64,000 nucleotides of DNA. Origin: Ancistrus triradiatus. Its lineage: Eukaryota > Chordata > Actinopteri > Siluriformes > Loricariidae. The notes under the pieces were generated by a model. The model did not search any database, was not told where the DNA came from, and was given only the letters and a program-made list of their open reading frames with translations. Position numbers and translations under genes: made by a program. Position 1 is the first letter of the stretch; every line of letters starts with the position of its first letter. The DNA lies in assembly GCA_025084515.1 (NCBI GenBank), contig JAJAGP010000095.1, positions 695,523-759,522 of the forward strand. Reading direction: 5' to 3'. Shown piece after piece: positions 23,451-33,538 of this stretch.

Positions 23451-23932
23451 CCGGTTACAACTGTGCGCAAAACGCTTTCGCACCGTCCCACAGACCTCGG
23501 AACTTGGTGACGTGATCAGCCACAAATCAAAACTTAAGCAACATCTATTTACCCATCAGGTCACAGGAGGATGATCTTCGAGAAGAGAATTAAGAAAAGT
23601 TGTTTTGTTTGCTCTGCGGATCATTAAGAACTGAGTTAAAAACGTAAAACGTTACAATTACACAATCTGTCTTTACTAACAGCTGCGCGGTAACGTGCGC
23701 AGAGCGACACCGGCCGGTGGATCCACGGTAGAAGCCCGATTCCTAGAATAAGAAGAAAAAAGAGAATTTGGTTCCTAATTTTAAAGATGATTAAACTCAC
23801 CTTTTCCTGTGCTTTGAGGAAACTAAAGCAGGAAATGAGACACACAAAAGGGCACGAGAGCGACTTCATCCTTCAAAACTCCTGTGGACTGGGGTTCATA
23901 CTTTGACTTGTGCACATGGTTATCTGGAGAAC

Positions 23933-23990
23933 AGATAACATTTACATTTACATTTACATTTAAATGTAAATGTAAATGTAAATGTTATCT
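23933..23990. repeat. Perfect 58-bp palindrome with flanking direct repeats
   Basis: Two exact 29-nt arms built from ATTTAC units (AGATAACATTTACATTTACA...) meet at 23961/23962. GTTATCTGGAGAAC occurs at 23919-23932 and again at 23984-23997, the second overlapping the palindrome's end. It lies between the tdrd7 stop codon and the tmod1 promoter. Confidence 0.92.
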
Positions 23991-24481
23991 GGAGAACCTA
24001 CCAAACCCACAAACCACGAATTCACACCACCCAGTCTTTTGTTTGTGGGACTGCACAAGCAGTTTGAGTTAGCTGGGTTACAACAAAGCTCATTAGAATA
24101 ACCCCGCCCCCAGCAGAGTAACTCCACCCACAGTTTGCTGCAAGCAGTGGATACTCACCTAATGTAAGTGGCTGAAGGTGTGTGTGTGTGTGTGTGTGTG
24201 TGTGAGATGGTGGGAATTAGAGTTCGCACCAAAAGACACTGCTCATTAAATTCTGTGTGCGCATCGCCTGTTATTGTTCGATTTTTCATTTAATAAAACG
24301 TTAGAAACAAACCTGTAACAAACTGAACGCTTTAATTCAGCCATCACCATCTCAGTGCAACACAGAACATAACACAAAAGTGCACAACCAACACAAATCC
24401 GTCTAAAGCACAGGTTAATGGCTGGCTTAAAGAAGGGAGGCGGAGACAATCTGAAGGCTCCATGCAACCGCGCTGTGAGCT

Positions 24482-24968
24482 TCATGCCTCTCTGCTCATC
24501 TCGTCCTCAAACTTGGCCATGATGTGGTGGATCCAGACGTCGCTGTGGTCCTGGGACGTGTCCACCAGGTAGACGCAGAGCTTCCTGTCCCACGGCTGCG
24601 AGCCCTGCTGCTGGACGGCCTGGACCTGAGCCACCAGGGGGCGGCGCTCGATGTGCGTGCGGAACAGGATGGCGGCTTCCTCGCTCCACGCCGCACGTTT
24701 CACTCCTGGAGGGGCGAGCACAACTCAGGGTTCGAGCCGCGCCCATTAGCCCGGGCTAGAGCGAGAACCGAGCCGGTGCGCTTACCTGCCAGCTGGGCCG
24801 GGATCCCCTGGAAGGGCAGCTGTCTGAACTCGTCAATGAGGGGGCGGAGCTGAGACGAGTCAACGAGCTCGTGTTTGCCGTAGTCCAGCTGGTACACGGA
24901 GACGAGGGAGTTCGACAGCACGCCTTTCACCAGCACGCGGTGCCAACTACACATGCACACACACCACA

Positions 24969-25000
<32 letters not shown>

Positions 25001-26436
25001 CACACGCACACACGCACACACGGGAAAGGGTCAGAATCTGTATCTCAAAGTCAGATTTGTTTCTAGAGCACTTTTTACAATGAAGCATCGTCTTAATGCA
25101 GCTAAAACTATTTTAGATGATCTATTATCTAACTACAACCCCTGGCAAAAATTCAGAGGATGTTCATTCAGTTGTTTAATTTTGTCAAAAAAAAGCAGAT
25201 CACAGACATGACACAAAACTAAAGGCATTTAAAATGGCAGCTTTCTGGCTTTAAGAAACACTAAGAAATCAAGAAAAAAAACTGTGGCAGTCAGTATCGG
25301 TTAATTTTTTAGACCAAGCAGAGGGAAAAAATTACGGAATCACTCAATTCTGAGGAAAAAAGTATGGAATCATGAAAAACACAAACAAAAGAACAGTCCA
25401 ACACATCACTAGTATTTTGTTGCACCACCTGTGGCTTTGATAAGAGCTTGCAGGCTCTGAGGCATGGACTTAATGAGTGACAAACAGTGCTCTTCATCAG
25501 TCTGGCTCCAGCTTTCTCTGATTGCTGTTGCCAGATCAGCTTTGCAGGTTGGAGCCTTATCAAGGACCATTTTCTTCAACTTCCACCAAAAATTTTCAAT
25601 TGGACTGAGATCCGGACTATTTGCAGGCCATGACATCGACCTTACGTGTCTTTTTTCAAGGAATGTTTTCACAGTTTTTGCTCTATGGCAAGATGCATTA
25701 CCATCTGAAAAATGATTTCATCATCAACAAACATCCTTTCAATGGATGGGATAAGAAAAGTGTCCAAAATATCAACGTAAACTTGTGCATTTATTGAAGA
25801 TGTAATGACAGCCATTTCCCCAGTGCCTTTACCTGACATGCAGCCCCATATTGGCCCTGGGTTCCTCCTAATGCAGGACAATGCTAGGCCTCATGTGGCT
25901 GGAGTGTGTCAGCAGTTCCTGCAAGATGAAGGCATTGAAGCTATGGACTGGCCCGCCCGTTCCCCAGACCTGAATCTGATTGAGCACATCTGGAACATCA
26001 TGTCTCGCTCCATCCACCAACATCACGTTGCACCACAGACTGTCCAGGAGTTGGCGGATGCTTTAGTCCAGGTCTGGGAGATCCCTCAGGAGACCATCCG
26101 CCACCTCATCAGGAGCATGCCCAGGCATTGTAGGGAGGTCATACAGGCACGTGGAGGCCACACACAATACTGAGCCTCATTTTGACTTGTTCTAAGGACA
26201 TTACATCAAAGTTGGATCAGCCTGTAGTGTGTTTGTCCACTTTAATTTTGTGTGTGACTCCAAATCCAGGCCTCCATTGGTTAATACATTTGATTTTCCA
26301 TTGATGATTTTTTTTCGTGTGATTGTGTTTGTCAGCACATTCAGCTTTGTACAGAACAAAGTATTCAATGAGAATATTTCATTCATTCAGATCTAGGGAT
26401 GTGCTATTTGAGTGTTCCCTTTATTTTTTTTGAGCA

Positions 26437-26527
<91 letters not shown>

Positions 26528-26548
26528 TATATATATACACACCCACAC

Positions 26549-26602
<54 letters not shown>

Positions 26603-28705
26603 TAAGCACCAAAACTATACCACATGAGACAATGGCGTAACCTAATAAAACACTGAATTAAAATAAAATCTCCGTCTTACTTGCTGTCGATCTTGGCGGC
26701 ATAGACATGGTCCTTTTGGACGCTGATGCGCGCCTCCTCCTGCCGGTTGTAGTACAGGATCATCTCCCCCATCAGCACCACCAGCTTGTACAGCTCCTGC
26801 CACGGCTGCAGCACGAAATGCCCCGGGTGGCATGCCACTGACACGAACACGTCCATGTTCTGGCCCTCCCCGGGCAGCTCCAGCGCCGGGGGCAAGACAC
26901 ACAGGTCAGGGCATGATTTGGCGTCGCCCATCTCGGTGGGTGGTGACTTCAGTGCTCCGAAGTTTGGTAGGATGGACGAATAGGAGGATGAGAGGCGCAG
27001 GTTGATGCTGGAGCTGCGGCTGTGAGGTCCAGGGCCGAGGAAGAGGTAAACGTGGACCTGACCCGCCGAGTCCAGACGAGATATCTACACAGACACACAC
27101 ACAGACACAGACACACAAAGCATGCAGTCTGAATGTAATGGTGATGACCATTGTGCGCTTATTTGCAGTGATGCTGGAGCAGACCTTCATGCTGCACTCG
27201 CCGGGGCTGATCAGAGTCTCTCTGAGCCACAGGACAACATCAGGAGGCCAGACATCTACACCAAGCTCCACCTCGGCTAACCGACACTTCACAGCCTACA
27301 CACACGACCTTTAATTACTACAGTGCTGCCTCGGTTCTCGACGCAATTCGACTAGAAAGATGCATCTCGTATGAGTAGAGCTGAAACTCTATTCACAATT
27401 TGTGATTCACGATTCAGCGATTCAGATCTACGCCATTTCTGTGATGTTTATCTTTATTTTGACATCTACAGTACTGCATTCTTAGTGCTACTAAGTTTCC
27501 GTGGGTCCTAAAAAGGTCCTAAGAGACAACCGCAAGCAAAACAGGACCTGAATGCTCCAGAACACAGGTTGCAGTTCAGTCCATTCCTCACTAAACGGCA
27601 TGACATGTTTCAGCACTTTATTACAAAATAAGCTTTGTGTTAATGATTTGGGGTAACTGTAGGTTAATGGAAGTGCTTTGTGTGTGGAATCGGCTCAGCT
27701 ATGGGGATCTGGAACACATGCATTCAGTTCATTATTCCTTATGGGAAACATCTGCTCGGGACTCTGCAAGCCTTCTGGATCGAATTAAAGATGAGAACCG
27801 AGGTAGTGCTGTATCTGGGCTCTATTACAGAGCTGTAGCAGAGAGAGATATCGTGTGTGTGTGCGCGTGTGTGTGTGCCTGTGTGGGGACGATGTAGAGG
27901 TCCCTGCTGAAGAGGGCTGGAATCTCTCTCAGCTCACTGAGCTCCAGAGAAGCAGGAAAACCCAAATCCACAAACATGATGTCCAGAACTCGACTCCCAT
28001 GCAGGTTTGTGATCTGAAGCCACACAGAGAGACAGAGAGACACTAAGCTCCGCCCACTTTACCACAGACAGACAGACAGACAGACAGGTACTAGGCTCAC
28101 CTCCACCCTGGCCCATCTGCCTTTGTGTCGAGCCAAGCAGACTTTCCCGCAGAACGGCCGAGACAGCAGCAGCTCTGGCGACACCTGCTCGGGATCACAA
28201 ACAGGCGGCGGTGAGGGGGGCGGCGCGCCGAGGGCAGAGCGTACCGGCGGCGAGAGCTGGGCACCTGAGACTGGAGGTACGACTCGATTTTGTCCATCAC
28301 GTCCCGCAGCTTGGACAGGCCCCGGGACGGCAGCTGGCAGAACACGCTCCCGTCCGACGCCACGTTGGTCACGCACACGTCCGAGTACGAGCTGTTCACC
28401 TGGGCGGGGACACACAGGCGTCACCGTCACGCCGCGGCTCTCTTAAGGTTACCGGCGGCGTGCCACCAACACGGTACCTGCAGAGGGTTCTCCATGTCGC
28501 GGTCCTGCAGCGCCCGCAAACTGGCCGCGTTTATGTTGATGTCTGTCTCCGAGGACGTATCGTACAGCACCGCCAGGGGCGGAGCTTCTCGCTCCACCAG
28601 TTCGGCCAGCAGTGTCCTCCCGCACGCCAACGACTTCAGGGTCTTCAGGACGGCCGGGTCTTCGCTCAACGCCTCCAGGCCTCGCGCGCAGACACAACAC
28701 ACACA

Positions 28706-28777
<72 letters not shown>

Positions 28778-28808
28778 ATGAGAGTAAATCAACAACAGCC
28801 TCTCACAT

Positions 28809-28843
<35 letters not shown>

Positions 28844-29099
28844 ACCACACACACAGAAATAAGGTGTGTTACCTGCGGCCTCTCACATAACCACAAACCA
28901 CACACACACACACATTTCACACACACACCATACACAGTAATAAGGTGTGTTAACCTGCGAGCCGGCAGCTGGGGCATGGAAGGGCAGGGTGAGGAAGCAC
29001 TCGGTGAGCTGCAGCACCGCCTTTCTGTTCACCACCTCAGAGAAACCGTGATCCACACAGTACACCTGCGCGCGCGCGCGCGCACACGCACACCACACA

Positions 29100-29147
<48 letters not shown>

Positions 29148-29149
29148 CA

Positions 29150-29186
<37 letters not shown>

Positions 29187-32131
29187 CACACGTTTGTCTT
29201 GCTATCCTTGTTAGGACTTTTCCATTGATGAGACTATTGGAGCTAATTAACACCCACCCCTATTTAACCCTCACCTCGTTTAGTTCTTCAGATTACAAGT
29301 TGCCATTTTTTGTAAGAAAAACGAAAGGGCAGTTAAGAGGTGAGAACCCAAAAAACTCCAGGTTTTTCCATCATCATAGGGAAAATTTGGTCCCCACAAG
29401 TATAGAAAACCTCCGCCCTTGTCTCTCGTACCTGGACGCCATCCTGTGTGACCTGCTGCACCTGAGCTCGGAGCACGGTCTCGTCGTCCACGGCAACCGC
29501 CACCAGCTGCCGGCTCGTAGCGGGCGTGAGGTAGAGCGCTGCCCCCGGGCCGCGATAAAACTCCAGCATGTCCTCCTCCATCCTGTCCAGGGCTTGAGAG
29601 TAACCCTCGCCTATGTACCTGTGGGTTTGTTGAGAATCGTTGATTCAGCCAATCGGATTGAGCAAACAGAATGTGTGAGTGTGTGTGCGTGTTACCGGAA
29701 CAGGACGTTGTTGGTGCTGCTGGTCTCCATCACCAGCACGGAGGGGAACTCCTCCTGGGGCGCGTGCAGCGGTGGTACCCCCGGGTGTCCGTAGCAGGTG
29801 GAGAGGGGAGGGCGGGGTTTGGGGGGGGCGCTGACGGCGGGCAGGGTGTACAGGATGGCTTTGGCGCGGTTAGCGGGTACGGGGTACTCGATGATGCAGG
29901 TGTCAGCCAGAGGTGAGAGGTTGTCCAGCAGAGAGGTGGGGAAATCGCACCTGAAGACGTCCTGGAAGAGGCGGGGCAGGGCGTGAGCCCACAGGCCGTG
30001 GCTGTGCTTCTGCAGCAGCTCCCGCACCCTGTCCTTCACGTCCTGCCGAGCGGAGGGAGGAGGCGTGGACGGAGGGGTCAGCAGGGAGCCGCTCAGGGAC
30101 TCGGGCGTGACCGGGCGAGAGGGTCCACAATTAGGGGACGGCGGGATGACCGGCGTGGCTCGGGGCGATGACCGAGTGCCGGCCTCTCTGGCGGGGTAAA
30201 TCAGACAGCCGGCTGCGTTAACACCACCCGGCTTCTCCACCTGACAGACCAGGATGAGGATTAAAACCAAACGCTGTCCCTGTGTGTGTGTGTGTGTGTG
30301 TGTGTGCGTCTCACAGTGCAGACTTGTGTCCATGACTCGAGCAGAGAGTGTGTGTGTGCCGGGAGCTCCTGACTGAACATGGCTTTGTAGATCTGGGGCA
30401 GTTTGGAGAGCCACACGCCCCGGCTGTGCTTCTGGAGCAGCTGCTTGAGGCGGCTCTGAATCAGCGGCACGTCGCCACCTAGGGGAAAACAAGAGGAAGC
30501 GCTACAAAGCTGGAGAGAAAGCTGCAAAGGCGTCTTAGAATGGTGTGGCTTTTCTTAACTCATTCTTAAGAAAACTTGTTCTTCTTCAATTAACGTCTTA
30601 AGAATTCATTTTCTTACAAACAACTCTAAGAACAAGTGGTATTCTCGAAAAAGTTACGCTCTTAAATGTTTTCTTAACCTTACGACAGAATCACACCATC
30701 ACAACGTACAAATTTAAACTCCAAACCGTTTCTTTTTTTGGAAATGAGGAGGATTTTTTTCCTCCACCATCACATCCATTTTTTGTTGGATAAATGTTTC
30801 TGAATGCGCGGTTTGACGGGTTTTTTTGAGCAGATCAAGCTTTCTTACAATAAAACTTGAGAGAACTGTATTTAAGAAGTGTTTGCCTTAGGAACCTGTG
30901 CAAGTTCTTTCTTAAGGAAGCTCACAAAAGTGTCTTAAGAAAGAAAATGTCCTTAAGGCTGTGCTTTTGTCTTGACTTCATTCTTAAGAGAAAATATGAA
31001 AACTTGTTACTCTCCAAATAAGCACTCTTTTCTTCAGAAGAACCCCAAGAGCAAGTGCTATTCTTGAGAAGATTACATCCTCAAATGTTTCAACCTCCCG
31101 ATCTCACACTAATCTTGGGCTGTAAGCGTCAACATTTGAAACTTTAAACAGTTTACTCATTGGAAATAAGGACAAATACTTTCAAGTTTAAGAGCCAAAA
31201 GTCCATTCTTGAGAAAAAATCTGCAAGCTTTTTCTTAACCAAGTTTTCATGACTCCGGTCCCTACCCGGTATCGTATGCTGCTGCACGTCGCTCTCTCTG
31301 CCTGCGTTTCGGCTCTGGGCGGATGGACGGGTCACATCCTGCTGGACCGTGATGGTCAGGACTGAGCTGGGATCAGGAAAGAGACAGCAAGTTACGCTCG
31401 CATCACAACGCTCTGTTCGCCCTTACAGCGGACGCCCCTCTCTCTCACCCTGCAGCCTTCCTGTTCTGTGGGACGGGAGCCCTGCTGCTGAAGGTCACCT
31501 GACGCTGGTCACCGATACGTACGCCTGAAGGCTGGGCTGGTCGGCTCATGTGAACCGGCTGCCTCAGGGACGACCGAGGATTTGCTTCAGAATAACAAAA
31601 TATATACACAGCATTTTGCAAAGCAGCCCTATATGACCTATAAGAGGACTGGACGGGTTATAACGGGCCGGAACGACCAGTAATCGGAATAAACCGTGTG
31701 TGTTACCGCTGTGTGTGAACAGGGACGAGGACTTGGCCCTCATGCTGCAGTTCAGCACCCGAGAGCGCGCCGGCTTCTTCGAGTCCTTCTGCCGAGCGAC
31801 GAGCTGAGCGATGTGAGCCGTCTCCTTACAGACCGCAGCAAAACACACCACCTACACTCACACACACACACACACTCATAAACACACCACACATCAGCCG
31901 AGCACCCGTCCCTCAGACACTCACCTGGCCTCCGTGTAAGTGTTTGAGCTGCACCACGTTGGGGACGCTCCGGAGGAAGTTTTCCAGGCTCCTGTACCCG
32001 AGCCGAGAGTACGGTATGAAGTCTCCGGTCAGAGCCCGGTAGTCGGCCTGCAGCTGAGACAGGGGCACACCGGTCTTACTGCTCTGCAGCACGGCACGCA
32101 GCATCTTCTGGACCAGCTCCGCATCACACAT
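24482..32131 (-). CDS. tdrd7: Tudor domain-containing protein 7, 16 coding exons, complete
   Basis: TDRD7 is a germ-granule and lens RNA-granule protein with three LOTUS and three Tudor domains. Exons: 32131-31925, 31851-31707, 31584-31449, 31366-31266, 30478-30315, 30240-29696, 29618-29432, 29065-28955, 28681-28478, 28399-28265, 28184-28101, 28013-27879, 27295-27185, 27084-26681, 24946-24786, 24705-24482 (3054 nt, 1017 aa; human about 1098). LOTUS1 about residues 1-69 (KMLRAVLQS), LOTUS2 about 197-250 (GVWLSKLPQIYKAMF), LOTUS3 about 318-375 (GLWAHALPRLFQDVF). Tudor1 about 466-515 (VYCVDHGFSE), Tudor2 about 646-718 (FCGKVCLARHKGRW), Tudor3 about 880-930 (DHVYAAKI, SVYQLDYGKHELV). ATG follows the acceptor by one nt. 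Two sites are odd: a GC donor after 27879 and no in-frame AG before 28681. Two broken Tc1 pieces lie in the intron before exon 15. Confidence 0.95.
24962..25020. repeat. (CACG)n / (CA)n microsatellite in tdrd7 intron
   Basis: About seven CACG units within CA repeats, next to the acceptor of the WHRVLVKG exon. Confidence 0.95.
25136..25855 (-). mobile_element. Truncated Tc1-like element A (3' part)
   Basis: The left end ACCCCTGGCAAAAATT next to TA (25134-25135) looks like a Tc1-type terminal repeat. On the minus strand it encodes the C-terminal half of a transposase: GCMSGKGTGEMAVI, then after a frameshift SMSWPANSPDLSPIENF (catalytic DxxE-type motif) and KATGGATKY with stop TAG at 25411-25409. 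The N-terminal half and other end are missing; the sequence switches to another element at about 25855. Confidence 0.85.
25856..26439 (+). mobile_element. Truncated Tc1-like element B (3' part)
   Basis: The plus strand carries the last third of a different Tc1-family transposase: GPGFLLMQDNARPHVAG (catalytic Asp of QDNARPH), WPARSPDLNLIEHIWN (catalytic Asp/Glu) and VIQARGGHTQY, then TGA at 26171-26173, without internal stops. The right end AGTGTTCCCTTTATTTTTTT...GAGCAGTG is a typical Tc1 terminal repeat. The left half is absent, cut at the joint with element A. It ends in a long TA repeat. Confidence 0.87.
26440..26601. repeat. (TA)n followed by (GA)n microsatellite
   Basis: Long TA dinucleotide array starting at the end of Tc1 element B, with short CACACC and ATTA interruptions, then a GA run at 26584-26601. 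Confidence 0.95.
28700..28950. repeat. Compound (CA)n with duplicated 3' splice-proximal segment
   Basis: CA repeats alternate with copies of a short unit CCTCTCACATAA (about 28799-28810 and 28879-28890) and of AAGGTGTGTTA-CCTGCG (28861-28877 and 28943-28959). The second of the latter contains the true donor of the exon ending at 28955. So a short segment including a splice donor was duplicated together with CA repeats. Confidence 0.7.
29075..29188. repeat. (GC)n/(CA)n microsatellite in tdrd7 intron
   Basis: CGCGCG followed by about 100 bp of CA repeat with a few CC and AA interruptions, next to the acceptor of the VYCVDHGF exon. Confidence 0.95.
30540..31260. repeat. TTCTTAAG-rich degenerate repeat in tdrd7 intron
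   Basis: The words CTTAAGAA, TTCTTAAC, ACTCTAAGAACAAGTG and AAAACTTGTT recur. A longer unit (about 400 nt, containing TTGACTTCATTCTTAAG, ACAAGTGGTATTCTCGA and similar) appears at least twice with changes. Non-coding, between tdrd7 exons 4 and 5. Confidence 0.65.
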
Positions 32132-32134
32132 CCT

Positions 32135-33255
32135 GCAAAGGGTCAATAGCTACCTACCGCAACTGTTCGGAAACAACAACAAACAAATCACCGGACCTGG
32201 GGTGCAAAAACTTTTGCACAAGTTTCACATGGGTGTTGGGACAATAATACGTAAAACCATAAACATAACGCAACGCTTAGGTCAATATAGGCAAAGCACA
32301 AATTCTCTCGCTGAAACTAATGAGCGATATAACTAACGAAAGGCGACGTGACGGCCCACGTACAGGCCGCGTCCCAAACGATTCTGCTCCCTTCTCCGGT
32401 TTGAGGGAGCATCGTTAACCTTATCGGAACACGCCCAGAACAAGTTAACGTAACCTATTACAACTTTATAAAGAAAGACTTTAGTTATACACGTTGAGTT
32501 TAGGTAGCTGGGCGTCTTTAGCTCACATGAACATACTTTATTGTAGCTTTTATTTGTTATTTGAATAAACAGTACGTTCGTTAACCGTTACCTCACTTAG
32601 CCCGTGTGCTAATTAAATGTGCTAATTAAATCGAGACCGGATTGCGGCAATCCGCCTCAAAAACACTCATGGGGCGCCCATAAAGTCATTTAGCATTTGA
32701 GCTAATAAACTTAAAACACAAAACAAAAAAGAAAATCGACTTCAAAACTCGCCTGTTAACTCGTTTACCGTTGAAAAACCGAACTCGCGTGCTCACACTT
32801 ACGCACTGACATAAGATTCGAGACTGAATCGGTATCTTTTAAACGACTCCATAATGAATCGATTGAATGTCGTCGTTTAGTGCGTTGTGATCTAGATCGT
32901 GGATTATAATGTGTTCATGGTTCTAGTTCACCATTAAATCATACAGTAAGCCTCGCTGATTCAGACTGGTGTGTTAAAAAGCATTTGATTTGTTATCTTA
33001 TTGTTTTGTGGGCCTTTGTTTTTCATTTAGACCTCAGTTAGCATCCAGGTGAAATGTAGAATTAGAGGGTATCCAAGTTCAAAAAAGTATAAAAGAACAC
33101 ACATACACACCACTTTATTTGATCATAAAAAGTAAATTTTAAACAGTTGGTGGATAAAAAACACAAAAACCCCGACACCAAACCCTGGGTTGTTTTATTT
33201 ACTCAGAGTTTAATACAAAAAAATTCTAAAGTCATCCCCCATTTCACTTCTCAAA
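32135..33255. other. tdrd7 5' flank / stra6l 3' flank
   Basis: No coding exon recognised. The first non-coding exon and promoter of tdrd7 should lie here, but no TATA box or clear donor can be assigned. On the minus strand an AATAAA at about 33197-33202 (TTTATT on plus at 33196-33201) could be a stra6l polyadenylation signal. Confidence 0.35.
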
Positions 33256-33503
33256 TCAATCCAAACTCGAAGTGCTTCTTCTTGAGTCCGTTTGCTTGGG
33301 CTGTGATGTCATAATCCGGGCGATCTCCAGTGGGTTGCTATGAAGGCTGTTGCTGTGGCGACTCTTCCTCAGCAGGATGAGTTTGGGGTTTTTCAGCAGA
33401 GTGTAGAAAAGAAGCCAACGAGTCCCAACCCTGCTCCCTTCTGCCAAGAGCCAAGAACAGAAATGGTTTATTTATATTAATGCCCTGTCACCGGGGTGGC
33501 CAC

Positions 33504-33538
<35 letters not shown>

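Noticed and set aside
26421..26640. Ile/Tyr repeat ORFs on both strands
   Set aside because: They are translations of the (TA)n microsatellite.
28211..28810. 199-codon plus-strand ORF
   Set aside because: Antisense to three tdrd7 exons and ending in CA repeats; a shadow frame.
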